From positions 124,001 through 188,000 of the forward strand of contig NZ_BOMI01000021.1 in NCBI RefSeq assembly GCF_016862115.1: DNA of 64,000 nucleotides, in the 5' to 3' direction. Source of the DNA: Paractinoplanes deccanensis (GTDB lineage: Bacteria > Actinomycetota > Actinomycetes > Mycobacteriales > Micromonosporaceae). The translations under genes and the position numbers were made by a program. Shown piece by piece: positions 18,880-27,613 of this stretch (within the stretch, counting starts at the first letter, position 1; every line of letters begins with the position of its first letter). The notes under the pieces are model-generated. The model ran no database searches. It was not told the DNA's origin and saw only the letters and a program-made list of their open reading frames with translations.

Positions 18880-19318
18880 GTGAGCCACGTATCTGATCAG
18901 AAGTTTGTTGCCGCGACAGGGTGCAGCCGCACATTCGCCGGCTCAGGAACTTGGCCTTGGTGTGGCGGCTTCGATCGGCCCCTTGTTGTAGGGCAAGGTC
19001 AGGCGGGTCACGACGGTGGGCGGGTTTATGCGGGTTTATGCCCAGCCCGTGGACGAATCCGTGCAGGGCGGACAGGGCTCGGTGTTCACGGTGCAGGGTC
19101 CAGGCGTCGAGGTCTTGTCCGCGTCGACCGGTGAGCAGATCGGCGGACCGTGGATCGTTCGGTGAAGGCGCCGAGGCGCCGCGGAGTTCGCTGATCTCGG
19201 CCACCAGCCGTGTGAGGGCCGCGCGGGGGTCTTCGGCTCGTCGTCGACGCAGGTGATTACGGACCGAAGTGACCGAGATCAGCGCCGCGATTGGCCGAGG
19301 GACAGCCCGCCATGCCAC
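18880..19318 (-). pseudogene. Relic ISL3-family transposase, C-terminal half
   Basis: Minus-strand pieces in different frames together resemble the end of ISL3-type transposases: RNHLRRRRAEDPRAALTRLV, ADLLTGRRGQDLDAW, ALHGFVHGL, then in other frames VTRLTLPYNKGPIEAA and TKAKFLSRRMCG. The usual order is a GLTLPYS.G.VEG motif followed by K.KRQMYGRA. A 10-base duplication (19021-19040) and at least one further shift break the frame. I see no intact ends or N-terminal half. The flanks 18794-18879 hold nothing recognisable. Confidence 0.65.
19021..19040. repeat. 10-base tandem duplication inside the transposase relic
   Basis: CGGGTTTATG occurs twice in a row. Removing one copy joins FVHGLGINP to a frame reading TVVTRLTLPYNKGP, so this duplication is one of the lesions that inactivated the gene. 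Confidence 0.85.
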
Positions 19319-19319
19319 C

Positions 19320-19760
19320 GACCGCCATCAACGTCAAGGCCGGTCTTGTCGCCAACCGGGTCGTCTACGCAGCGCTTGCCGTCACGGCCGGGACGGGTGC
19401 GAACTCCTCGGATTTGGGGTCGGTGAGGTCGGCAAAGGCGCGAGGTTTCTGACTGGCGTGTGAACCCGACAGAAGGACTGCCGCATCGAGGACGTGTTGA
19501 TGGTCGTCTGCGACACCTGGCGGGCCAGCCGCGCGTTGCCGGCTAGGCGCAGGGAATATGCCCAATCTTCGGCCGGTGCTTCATCGACGATATTCCAGGT
19601 CGATAAAGACTCCGGGCCAGCGCCTGGGGAGAGTCTGTGCCGTTCCTGGATGCGTAGCCCGAATCTGCACGGCCGATCGACGCCATCGATAGCGTTGACG
19701 TCCGCATCCCACCGCGGCCGGTTCGCGGGCATCTTGCAACGCGCGGCCAGCCTGAATGCG
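19320..19760 (-). pseudogene. Degraded gene fragment, weakly crotonase-like
   Basis: Minus-strand frames hold WNIVDEAPAEDWAYSLRLA and GNARLARQVSQTTIN, then in another frame SHASQKPRAFADLTDPKSEE. The order (a VDE.. segment, a run like LA..NA.LA....K..IN, then a tail with AF.) resembles the C-terminal third of enoyl-CoA hydratases, but similarity is slight and frames are broken. It may be a relic of any family. 19761-19863 is low-complexity GC-rich repeat leading into the HNH gene. Confidence 0.25.
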
Positions 19761-19863
19761 GCTCCCTCGGCCGCCGGCTTCAGGGTCGGCTTCAGAGGGT
19801 CAGCGGCGCGGATGGTCAGCGGCGCGGGCGGTCAGGAACGCGGGTGGTCACGGGCGCGGGTGG

Positions 19864-21138
19864 TCACGGACGCGGGTGGTAGAGGTTCCGGCGCGGCCGT
19901 TGCTGCTGGTCGATCGTCGGTGGCGGGATGAAGTCGGGCCGCCCGTCGGTGCCGTGGCGGATCTGCCAGCCGGTGCGGGGATGGTGGACGGCGCGGTGGT
20001 GGTGACGGCAGAGCAGCACCAGGTTGTCGAGCGACGTGGTGCCGCCGGCCGTCCAGGCGATGATGTGGTGCGCGTCGGTCCAGCGGGGTGGCCGGTCGCA
20101 GTCGGGGAAGGCGCAGCCGCCGTCGCGGATGTGCAGGGCTCGGCGTAGCGGGCCGGTGGCCAGGCGGCGGGCGCGGCCGACGTCGAGGACCTGGCCGGCG
20201 CCGCCCAGCACGACCGGGAGGATGCGGGCGTCGCAGGCGAGCCGCCGCGCGGTCTCGGCGGACACGCGCTCGCCGGTGTCGGTGGTCGCGGCCGGGCCCA
20301 GGGCGGTGGCCAGCGAGTCGAACGGGATGGTGACGGCGACCTGGGCCGGTTCGCCGCCGTCCTCGGGCAGCTGCCCGGTGCGCAACGCCAGCCGGCACAC
20401 GTCGACCAGGGCGTCGGCGCGGCGCTGGGCGGCCGTCCGGTCGTCGTCGGGGGTGGGTGCGCACAGCGGATGCAGGGCGGCCTGCACGGTGGCGGCGTCC
20501 TCGGCGCCGAGAACCCCGGAGATGCGCACCATGCCCTCGACGGGCAGGGACAGGGTCAGGCCGCGGCGCCGGTGGGCGCGCGCCTCCTGCCGGGCGAGGG
20601 CGGCCGCGTCGGCGCGGTCGGCCAGGTGCGGGGCGATGTGGGCGAGGATGCGCTCGCCGACGCGGCGCAGCTGGTAGGCGGGGAGTCGGCCGGCCATGTC
20701 GGTCATCGTGGCCTGGGCCTGCTCGGTGAGGGCGGCGGCCTCGGCGAGGGGCAGGTCGGCGAGCTCGGTGGGCAGGTCGGTGACGGTCGCCGAGATCACC
20801 GCGGCTTGGCGCAGGTCGACCTGCCCGTCGAGGACCGCCTCCTCGAGCTCGGGGTGGCCGCCCATCGCGGCGGCGCCCTCGGTGAGCTCGCGAGCCGGCT
20901 GGGGGTCGATCCGCAGCAGGCTGCGCAGCCAGCCGGTGGTGCTGCGATGGCCTTGCTTGGCGGGCAGCCGCCGGGTCTCGGCCTGGTGCACCAGGCGCGC
21001 CTGGAGGGCCGCGGCGGTCTGTTGCAGCTGGTGGGCCGCCTCGAGGACATCGATCAGCTCGTCGTCGGCGAGGGACCACACCGGGGCAGCGGCGAGCTTC
21101 GCCGCTTCCTCACCCAACTGCCGAACGTCTGCCAACAT
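19864..21138 (-). CDS. DUF222/13E12-type protein with C-terminal HNH nuclease domain
   Basis: The 424-residue protein has a long helical DUF222 domain (about 10-270) and a C-terminal HNH motif (CAFPDCDRPPRWTDAHHII, then LDNLVLLCRHHH), including the Cys pairs that often bind structural zinc. Such genes are multicopy in actinomycetes (the REP13E12 family in mycobacteria), sometimes nested with mobile DNA, and several are SOS-induced. ATG 21138 is used; ATG 21147 is three codons upstream. A LexA-type box lies directly before it. The neighbouring transposase relic fits a history of insertions here. Confidence 0.88.
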   Translation of the reverse strand: MLADVRQLGEEAAKLAAAPVWSLADDELIDVLEAAHQLQQTAAALQARLVHQAETRRLPAKQGHRSTTGWLRSLLRIDPQPARELTEGAAAMGGHPELEEAVLDGQVDLRQAAVISATVTDLPTELADLPLAEAAALTEQAQATMTDMAGRLPAYQLRRVGERILAHIAPHLADRADAAALARQEARAHRRRGLTLSLPVEGMVRISGVLGAEDAATVQAALHPLCAPTPDDDRTAAQRRADALVDVCRLALRTGQLPEDGGEPAQVAVTIPFDSLATALGPAATTDTGERVSAETARRLACDARILPVVLGGAGQVLDVGRARRLATGPLRRALHIRDGGCAFPDCDRPPRWTDAHHIIAWTAGGTTSLDNLVLLCRHHHRAVHHPRTGWQIRHGTDGRPDFIPPPTIDQQQRPRRNLYHPRP

Positions 21139-21149
21139 GCGGACCATAA

Positions 21150-21165
21150 TCGAACAGACGTACGA
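21150..21165. promoter_or_regulatory. Candidate LexA (SOS) box
   Basis: TCGAAC-AGAC-GTACGA matches the actinobacterial SOS consensus TCGAAC-N4-GTTCGA with a single mismatch. It sits 3 to 12 bases upstream of the possible starts of the HNH gene, where a bound repressor would block transcription. Confidence 0.7.
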
Positions 21166-21574
21166 CAACTTTGAGCGCCCCAGAGGCGCAAACGAGATCG
21201 ACATCCACCATCTGCAAGCAACCGCAAAAGCCCTCCGATGCTGGCTCGAGATCGCTCGAAGTGACTTGCGCGTGGTGCCAGTGTGATCAATCGCTCGAGG
21301 GTGGTCATGGGGCGTCCGGCGGCCGATCGGCGCCAACAAGCCCTCCTGCGGGACCCGGCATGGGCACCGTCACCGTGCTGGACGTGATCGCCGCCCGTGG
21401 CGAGTCGCGCGAGCGGGTGGCCGAACTCGCCGCCCGAGCTGGTCGAGCCTGGCCACCCGTCAGGCCCCCGACCAAGGCCCCCGGGCCAAGGCCCCCGGGC
21501 CAAGGCCCCCGGCCAGGCCTCGGCCAAGGCCCCGGCCAAGGTCCCGGCCAAGGCCCTCGAACACGAAGTGACCG
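21166..21574. other. Intergenic stretch with GCCAAGGCC-type repeats
   Basis: No convincing gene. From about 21465 to 21565 the sequence is an imperfect array of 12- to 15-base units built around GGCCAAGGCCCC, each self-complementary through GGCC-AA-GGCC. It lies immediately after the GH95 stop on the minus strand and could fold into hairpins acting as a diffuse terminator. The rest shows nothing recognisable. Confidence 0.5.
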
Positions 21575-23884
21575 TCACCCGGCAGGTATCGACCCCCGAG
21601 CGGACACGGCCGAGAAGTGCTCGGGACCGATGACCAGCTCCTCGTCCGGCCGCCAGGTGTGATCGACGGTGGTTTCCCGGAGGCGGACCCGCATCGCGGC
21701 CGCCCGGTCCGAGCGGATCCGGCCCTCGCGCAGCCGGCCGCCGCGCCAGGACAGGTCGACGGTGAAGCCGCCTCGGGCGCGCAGCCCACGGACCGAGCCG
21801 TCGCGCCACGCGGTGGGCAGGGCGGGCAGCAGCTCGATCTCCTCGCCGGTGGACTGGAGGAGCATCTCCGCTATGGCTGCCGTGCCGGCGGTGTTGCCGT
21901 CGAAGGAGTAGATGTTCTGGGTGGCTCCGGCCACGCCGCCGGTGGAGTAGCTCAGCAGGTTGGCCTCGCTGGCGTCGGTGATGAGGCTGGTGATGTGGGC
22001 CAGGGCCCGGTCGCCGTCGAGCAGGCGGGCGTAGAAGGCGGCGAAGTTGCCCTCCACCCATTCGGTCTGCTCCCAGCCGGGCGCCTGGCGGCGGCGTTCG
22101 AGGGTCACGGAAGCGGCCCGGGCCAGGTCGGGGGTGTGGCGGGGGCTGATCTGCCGTTCGGGGAACAGGGCGCACAGGTGGGAGGTGTGCCGGTGCGCGG
22201 GGTCCGCCTCGTCGAAGTCGTCGAGCCACTCCTGGAGCTGGCCGTGGCGGCCGATCCGGAACGGGGACAGCCGGGCGCGCGCCGCCGTGGCTCGGTCGCG
22301 CAGGTCCGGGTCGACGCCGAGGATGGTGGCGGCCTGGGCGCAGATCCGCAGGACGGCGTCGGCGAAGACGCGGTCGGCGGTGGAGCCCATCGAGACGGAG
22401 CAGGGCGTGCCGTCCGGGGCCAGATACCAGTTCTCGGGTGACTCGGACGGCCCGGCCACGAGCCAGCCGTGTGACGGCGAGGGCACCAGATAGGACAGCA
22501 GGAACAGCGCGGCGCCGCGCAGGACGGGGTACGCCTGCTCGCGGAGGAAACGCTCGTCGGGGTCGTACTCGTAGTGCTCCCACAGGTGCAGGGCGAGCCA
22601 CGCGCCGCCGGTGACGTGCATGCCCCAGCCGATGCCGCTGCCGGGCGCGGTGTAGCCCCACGCGTTGGTGACCGTGTGCGCCGTCCAGCCTTCGGCCCCG
22701 TACATCTGCCGTGCCGTGCTCTTCCCCGCCTCGGCGAGGCGCTGGAGGAACCGGAAGAGCGGGGCGTGACACTCGGCGAGGTTGGCCGGCTCGGCGGCCC
22801 AGTAGTTCTGCTGGGTGTTGATGTCCAGGTGGAAGTCGTCGGTCCAGCCGGAGCTGCTGGCCAGCCCGTCGTTCCAGACGCCCTGCAGCGCCAGGGGCAG
22901 CGGCGAGTCTTCGCGCGAGCCCGCGACGGTGAGGTAGCGGCCGTACTGGAAGTAGAGGGCGATCAGGTCGTCGTCGCGCTCACCCCGGGCGAGGCGCTCC
23001 CGGCGTACGTCAGTGGGAAGCGCGACCGGATCGCCGAGATCGAGCGACACCCGCCGCATCAGGCGCTGGTGGTCCTCGAGGTGCGCGGTGCGCAGGTCCT
23101 CGTAGCCGGGAGTGCCGGCGATCAGCTTCTCCGCCCGGGCGGCCGCGTCCTCGCCGCCCCAGTCGGTGCCGACGGCGACCAGCACGACGACCGCGTCCGC
23201 GCCGGTGACCTCGATCGTGTCGTCGCCGTGCCGCAGGGTTCCGCCCTCGAGCCGGAACTCGGTGCGGATCTCGACCGTGGCGCCGTCCGTGCCGTTGCTG
23301 TGCAGCGACTCGACGGCACGGCCGCTGAACGCGACGCCGGCCTCGGTGGCTGTCGTCGTGCCGGGCAGCAGGGTGTCGTCCAGGGTGGCCGTGAAGCTGA
23401 CGGCGCCGGGCCGGTCCGCGGTGAGCCGCAGCGCGATGACGCCATGCGGATGGGAGGCGAGCACCTCGCGTACGACATGGGTCTCGTCCTGGTCGAACTC
23501 GGCGCGCACGAGGCCGGTGTCGAGGTCGAGGGTGCGCCGGTAGCCGCTCGCCGGGCCGCCGGTGAAGTCGAGGCGCAGGCGGGGGAGCGGCAGGTTCGTG
23601 CCGAACGACGAGGGGCGTCCGGTCAGGTGCTGCTCCGCCAGCCGTTGGGCCTCGGCGTGCTTCCCCTCGAACAGCAGCTGCCGTACGGTGTGCAGCTCCC
23701 GAAGGGCCGTCGGGCTCACGTCGTCGTCCGAGGGCGCCCCGGACCACGCGGTCGACTCGGATAGCCGCACGATCTCGGTGCGCACACCCCCGTACACCAT
23801 GCCGCCGAGACGTCCGTTGCCGATCGGGAGCGCCTCGAACCAGCGCTCCGCCGGACGGTCGTAGGCGAGGACGGTGGAAGGCAT
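21575..23884 (-). CDS. GH95-family glycosidase (alpha-L-fucosidase / alpha-L-galactosidase type)
   Basis: The 769-residue protein has an N-terminal beta domain opening APAERWFEALPIGNGRLGGM-like (about 5-270), an (alpha/alpha)6 barrel (about 300-690) and a C-terminal beta domain. The proposed general acid is E552 in GQLQEWLDDF; HRHTSHLCALFP (564-575) is another family signature. HLDINTQQNYW (352-362) aligns with the HLNIN catalytic asparagines, with Asp at the first position, a difference that may matter for mechanism or subfamily. No signal peptide: intracellular hydrolysis of imported oligosaccharides is likely. ATG 23884 lies 11 bases after the esterase stop, forming an operon. Confidence 0.9.
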   Translation of the reverse strand: MPSTVLAYDRPAERWFEALPIGNGRLGGMVYGGVRTEIVRLSESTAWSGAPSDDDVSPTALRELHTVRQLLFEGKHAEAQRLAEQHLTGRPSSFGTNLPLPRLRLDFTGGPASGYRRTLDLDTGLVRAEFDQDETHVVREVLASHPHGVIALRLTADRPGAVSFTATLDDTLLPGTTTATEAGVAFSGRAVESLHSNGTDGATVEIRTEFRLEGGTLRHGDDTIEVTGADAVVVLVAVGTDWGGEDAAARAEKLIAGTPGYEDLRTAHLEDHQRLMRRVSLDLGDPVALPTDVRRERLARGERDDDLIALYFQYGRYLTVAGSREDSPLPLALQGVWNDGLASSSGWTDDFHLDINTQQNYWAAEPANLAECHAPLFRFLQRLAEAGKSTARQMYGAEGWTAHTVTNAWGYTAPGSGIGWGMHVTGGAWLALHLWEHYEYDPDERFLREQAYPVLRGAALFLLSYLVPSPSHGWLVAGPSESPENWYLAPDGTPCSVSMGSTADRVFADAVLRICAQAATILGVDPDLRDRATAARARLSPFRIGRHGQLQEWLDDFDEADPAHRHTSHLCALFPERQISPRHTPDLARAASVTLERRRQAPGWEQTEWVEGNFAAFYARLLDGDRALAHITSLITDASEANLLSYSTGGVAGATQNIYSFDGNTAGTAAIAEMLLQSTGEEIELLPALPTAWRDGSVRGLRARGGFTVDLSWRGGRLREGRIRSDRAAAMRVRLRETTVDHTWRPDEELVIGPEHFSAVSARGSIPAG

Positions 23885-23895
23885 CGGCAATCCCC

Positions 23896-24855
23896 TCAGG
23901 CCAGCTGGTCGCGGAGCCACGGCAGCTGGATCGGCGCCTGGTAGGAGCCGCCGCCCTCGTGCCGGTTGTAGGGCCAGACCTGCATCTGCTTCGGGCCCGC
24001 GTAGTGGTTGTAGGCGGCGTACACGGTGGACGGCGGGCACACGTCGTCCATGAGGCCGACGGAGTAGAGCGCGGGAGCCGTGGCACGGGCGGCGAAGTGG
24101 ACGCCGTCGAAGTAGCCGAGGGTGTCGAAGACCTGCTCGGTCCGCTCCCGGTTGGCCGCGCAGAAGGCGGACAGCTCGCTGTACGGGTGCGAGTCGGTGA
24201 TCTCGCTGGCGCGCCGGAAGTGGGTCAGGAACGGCACGTCGATCAGCGCGGCCCGGACCTGGGGGTGCAGCCCGGCCACGGCCTGCGCGATGCCGCCGCC
24301 CTGGCTGGCGCCGGCCACCACGATGCGGGTGGGGTCGACGTCCGGCAGGGAGGCCGCGAGGTCCACGGCCCGCACCGCGTCGGTGAACAGGCGGCGGTAG
24401 TAGTACTGCTCGGGGTCGAGCACGCCGCGGGTGAGCAGGCCGTTGTGGTGGGGCGTGCCGTCGCCGGGCAGGTCGGGGGTGTCGCCGTCGCCCTGGCCGC
24501 GGGAGTCGACCACGAGCACGGAGTATCCGGCGGCCGGCCACAGCAGCCACTCGTGCGGGCGGCCGCGCCCGCCGCCGTACCCGATGAACTGCACGACGCA
24601 CGGAAGGGGCCGGTCGCCGGCGTCGGCGGGCCGCAGGAGCCAGGCGGCGACCCGCTGCCCGTCGTAGCCGCTGAACCGCACGTCGAACACGCGCACCGCG
24701 GGCAGCAGCGCGTCGTACGGCACGAGCTCGGCCGCGAGGTCGTGCTCGCGGGCGGCGGTGAGCGTGCGCTGCCAGAAGGCGTCGAAGTCGTCCGGCTCGG
24801 GGAGGGCCGGGCGGTAGTCGCGCAGCTCGGCGAGGGGCAGGTCGAACAGGGCCAT
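23896..24855 (-). CDS. CE7-family acetyl esterase (acetyl-xylan esterase / cephalosporin-C deacetylase type)
   Basis: The 319-residue alpha/beta hydrolase shows RGQGDGDTPD (the family RGQ motif), nucleophile Ser in GASQGGG, Asp in GLMDDVCPP and His in YNRHEGGGSYQ. No signal peptide, so it probably removes acetyl groups from oligosaccharides after uptake. First gene of the operon with GH95, transcribed from the minus side of the bidirectional promoter shared with the ROK repressor. Confidence 0.92.
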   Translation of the reverse strand: MALFDLPLAELRDYRPALPEPDDFDAFWQRTLTAAREHDLAAELVPYDALLPAVRVFDVRFSGYDGQRVAAWLLRPADAGDRPLPCVVQFIGYGGGRGRPHEWLLWPAAGYSVLVVDSRGQGDGDTPDLPGDGTPHHNGLLTRGVLDPEQYYYRRLFTDAVRAVDLAASLPDVDPTRIVVAGASQGGGIAQAVAGLHPQVRAALIDVPFLTHFRRASEITDSHPYSELSAFCAANRERTEQVFDTLGYFDGVHFAARATAPALYSVGLMDDVCPPSTVYAAYNHYAGPKQMQVWPYNRHEGGGSYQAPIQLPWLRDQLA

Positions 24856-24871
24856 GGTGCCAGCCTTTCGG

Positions 24872-24963
24872 GAGAGTGCGGCGAGCGTAGGTTCACGTAT
24901 GCGGCCAAATCAATACTTGACGAAGGAAATTATTGAGCCTAGATTTCGGGCATGTTTCCCGAG
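24872..24963. promoter_or_regulatory. Bidirectional promoter with ROK-type operator, copy 2
   Basis: Plus-strand: TTGACG (24917-24922), 17 bases, TAGATT (24940-24945), predicted +1 at 24952, the A of the ROK ATG (leaderless). Minus-strand for the esterase/GH95 operon: TTGATT, 18 bases, TACGCT (24889-24884). The palindrome CAATA...TATTG is at 24911-24935. The block 24907-24963 differs from 9759-9815 at only three positions, and GAGAGTGCG.CGAGCGTAGG is also shared. Confidence 0.8.
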
Positions 24964-26106
24964 GCTGGGGTCCTGGCACCCGCAGTGACGGCCGTGTTCA
25001 CCGCCGTGTTGACCGAGGGGCCGATCAGCCGCGTGGCGCTCGCTCGCCGTCTCGGGCTGTCCTCCGGGGCGGTCACCAAGGCGGCGCGGCCGCTCATCGA
25101 GATGGGCTACCTCGAGGAACTGGCCGCCACGGAGCGTACCGGCCCGGGCGCGGGGCGGCCCGCAAGCCCGCTGGCCATCCGGGCGGACCGCGAGCTCTTC
25201 GTGGGCGTGAAGATCACCGGCGACGAGCTGATCGGCGTGGTCTGCGACCTGCGCGCCCAGGTGCGCACCTCGGCGCACCGGCGGCTGCCCGTGCCCGACC
25301 CCGATCAGGTGCTCACCCAGCTCGGCGAGCTGGTCGACGACCTGCTCGACAGCCACGCCGACTATCGCCCGCGCACCCGCCGTCTCGGGCTGGCCGTCTC
25401 CGGCGACGTCGACCGCACCACCGGCCTGGTGCGCTATTCGCCGTTCCTGCGGTGGCGCGACGTGCCGCTGCGCGAGCGGGCCGAGAAGATCACCGGCCTC
25501 ACCGTCACGGTGGAGAACGACGTGAAGGCGTTGACCACGGCCGAGCACTGGTTCGGCGAGGGCGTGGGCGCCGAGTCGTTCGCGCTGGTGACCGTCGGCG
25601 CGGGCATCGGCTGCGGCCTGGTGGTGGGCGGCCGGCTGGTCTCCGGCTCGCACGGGGTGGCCGGCGAGATCGGCCACGTCGGCTGCGACCCGAACGGCCC
25701 CGCGTGCCACTGCGGGAGCCGCGGCTGCGTGGAGGCGATCGCCGGCACCGGCGCCATCGTCCGCCAGGCCCGCGAGGCCACCGGCCGCCCGGAGCTCACG
25801 CTCGCGGACGCGGTGGCCCTGGCCCGCGCGGGCGACCCGCCGGCGCGCGCGGTCTTCGCCCGCGCCGGCGACGCGATCGGCTCCGGCATCGCCGCTGTCG
25901 CCAACCTGGTCGGCCCGGCCCGGATCGTCGTCTCCGGCGAGGGCCTGTCCGCCTACGACCTGTTCGAGCCGCACATCCGGGCCGGCTTCCAGCGCCAGGC
26001 CTTCGGCGCCGCCGCGGATTGTCCACTGTCGATCCGGCCGCTGCCGTTCGAGGAGTGGGCGCGCGGCGCGGCGACGGTGAGCATCAAGGCGCTGGTCGAC
26101 GCCTGA
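24952..26106 (+). CDS. ROK-family transcriptional repressor
   Basis: In this 384-residue protein a winged helix (about 20-60, PISRVALARRLGLSSGAVTK) is fused to a ROK sugar-kinase-like domain (75-380). The ROK zinc/signature region reads GEIGHVGCDPNGPACHCGSRGC followed by VEA, and an ATP-site-like segment LAVSGDVD is present. Members (XylR/NagC type) release DNA when a sugar binds. The start is leaderless and sits at the edge of the operator, so it is probably autoregulated. The second operator copy at the GH27/importer locus makes it the likely local regulator of both sets. Confidence 0.93.
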   Translation: MFPEAGVLAPAVTAVFTAVLTEGPISRVALARRLGLSSGAVTKAARPLIEMGYLEELAATERTGPGAGRPASPLAIRADRELFVGVKITGDELIGVVCDLRAQVRTSAHRRLPVPDPDQVLTQLGELVDDLLDSHADYRPRTRRLGLAVSGDVDRTTGLVRYSPFLRWRDVPLRERAEKITGLTVTVENDVKALTTAEHWFGEGVGAESFALVTVGAGIGCGLVVGGRLVSGSHGVAGEIGHVGCDPNGPACHCGSRGCVEAIAGTGAIVRQAREATGRPELTLADAVALARAGDPPARAVFARAGDAIGSGIAAVANLVGPARIVVSGEGLSAYDLFEPHIRAGFQRQAFGAAADCPLSIRPLPFEEWARGAATVSIKALVDA

Positions 26107-26133
26107 GCGCGCACGGCGTGACCCTGCCCCGGG

Positions 26134-26634
26134 TCAGAGGAACTCGCTGCGGTACGCCGGGGCCAGCTCGGCGGCGCGGCGGCGGCGCTCGGCGAGCTCG
26201 TCGGCGGAGAGCCGCGGGGCGGGGGCGTCCGGGCCGGCCACCACGTCGCCGATCCGCATGAAGTACTCGTCCTGGCCGGCGGGGGTGCACATGCAGAGCA
26301 TGCGGGCCGGGGCGCCGGAGACGTTGCGGAAGTTGTGCGGCGCGTTGGCCGGGATGTTGACCGTGGAGCCGGCCCGGGCGACGTGCTTCTCGCCGCGGAA
26401 GGTGAACTCGATCTCGCCCTCGAGGATGGTGAACATCTCCTCGAAGTCGTGCCGGTGCGGGGGCGGGCCGCCGCCGTCCGGGACGCGCATGTCGATCAGG
26501 CAGTACCGGCCGTTCGTCTGCTCGCCGGTGATCAGCATGGTGTAGGTGTTGCCGACCAGCGAGATGTGGGTCGTGCCGGGGGCGTCCGGGCTCGCCACGG
26601 TCAGCGAGCGGGACGGGTCGTCATCGGGAATCAT
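26134..26634 (-). CDS. Cupin-domain protein
   Basis: The 166-residue protein has a single cupin barrel: PPPHRHDFEEMFTILEGEIE holds the His, His and Glu metal ligands of motif 1, and NIPANAPHNFRNVSG the His of motif 2. Small cupins of this type are metal-binding dioxygenases, isomerases or sugar sensors; the reaction is unknown. ATG 26634 is favoured because CGGAG lies six bases before it; ATG 26640 is two codons upstream. It starts 17 bases downstream of the oxidoreductase gene and is probably in its operon. Confidence 0.88.
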   Translation of the reverse strand: MIPDDDPSRSLTVASPDAPGTTHISLVGNTYTMLITGEQTNGRYCLIDMRVPDGGGPPPHRHDFEEMFTILEGEIEFTFRGEKHVARAGSTVNIPANAPHNFRNVSGAPARMLCMCTPAGQDEYFMRIGDVVAGPDAPAPRLSADELAERRRRAAELAPAYRSEFL

Positions 26635-26651
26635 CGTCATCTCCGGGAGGC

Positions 26652-27587
26652 TCAGGCGGTGGGAGCGAGGACGACGACCTTGCCGCTGGGCAGGGTGCCC
26701 GCGGCGGCGGAGGCGTGCAGGGCCGGCAGCTCGGCCAGCGGCACGCGCTCGGCGACCTCGACGCGCAGCTCGCCGTCGTCGACCAGGGCCGCCAGCCGGG
26801 CCAGCTGCTCGGCGTCGCTGCGGACGTACATGTTGACGCCGCGCACGCCGCGCTTCTCGTCGGCGGGCGCGGGCATCCAGACGGTGGTGTTGACCAGGAC
26901 GCCGCCGTCGCGGATCAGCGGGACCAGGGCGGCCAGCTGCTCCGGCGCGACCGGGGCGAGGTTGAGCACGGCGTCGACCGGCTCGGTCACCACGGTGGTG
27001 TCGTGGCCGATCACCTCGTCGGCGCCGGCCGCCCGGACGCGCTCGGCGCTGCGCGGGCCTGCGGTGGCGATCACGTGGGCGCCGGCGCGCTTGGCCAGCT
27101 GTACGGCGTAGCCGCCGACCGCCCCGCCGGCGCCGTTGATCAGCACCCGCTGCCCGGCCGTCAGCGCGGCGTGCTCGAAGAGCGCCTGCCAGGCGGTGAG
27201 CCCGACGATCGGCAGCGCCGCCGCGTCGGCCAGGGGGATGCTCTTCGGCGCGGGCGCCAGCACCTCGGCGGGCGCGATCGCGTACTCGGCGGCGGCGCCG
27301 GGCCCGGTCATCGGCAGGAACCCGATCACCTGGTCGCCGGCCTGGACGCCGGTGACGCCGTCGCCCAGCGCGTCGACCGTGCCGGCGACGTCGATGCCGG
27401 GGGTGTGCGGCAGGGTCACCGGGATCGGGCCCTGCATGAAGCCGCCGCGGATGTTGGCGTCGACCCCGTTGAACGAGGTCGCGGCGACCCGGACCCGCAC
27501 CTGCCCGGCGCCGGGCGTGGGCTGCTCGACGTCCTCGTACCGCAGGACGCTCGGCTCGCCGTACTCGTGGAAACGCACTGCCTTCAT
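26652..27587 (-). CDS. Zinc-independent quinone oxidoreductase (MDR superfamily)
   Basis: The 311-residue protein has a GroES-like N-terminal domain (MKAVRFHEYGEPSVLRYEDV) and a Rossmann domain with NGAGGAVGGYAVQLAKRAGA for NADPH. The zinc-ligand cysteines of alcohol dehydrogenases are absent, as in quinone reductases. It would reduce quinones or enones, often in response to electrophile stress. A -35 TTGCTT, 17 bases, -10 TATCTT promoter is flanked by two near-identical palindromes, indicating tight repression. Confidence 0.9.
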   Translation of the reverse strand: MKAVRFHEYGEPSVLRYEDVEQPTPGAGQVRVRVAATSFNGVDANIRGGFMQGPIPVTLPHTPGIDVAGTVDALGDGVTGVQAGDQVIGFLPMTGPGAAAEYAIAPAEVLAPAPKSIPLADAAALPIVGLTAWQALFEHAALTAGQRVLINGAGGAVGGYAVQLAKRAGAHVIATAGPRSAERVRAAGADEVIGHDTTVVTEPVDAVLNLAPVAPEQLAALVPLIRDGGVLVNTTVWMPAPADEKRGVRGVNMYVRSDAEQLARLAALVDDGELRVEVAERVPLAELPALHASAAAGTLPSGKVVVLAPTA

Positions 27588-27613
27588 GGGACTGCTCGCT
27601 TTCGCGTGATGTT

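Noticed and set aside
21465..21565. Possible CRISPR-like array (GCCAAGGCC units)
   Set aside because: Units are adjacent without unique spacers and vary in length; simple GC-rich tandem repeat.
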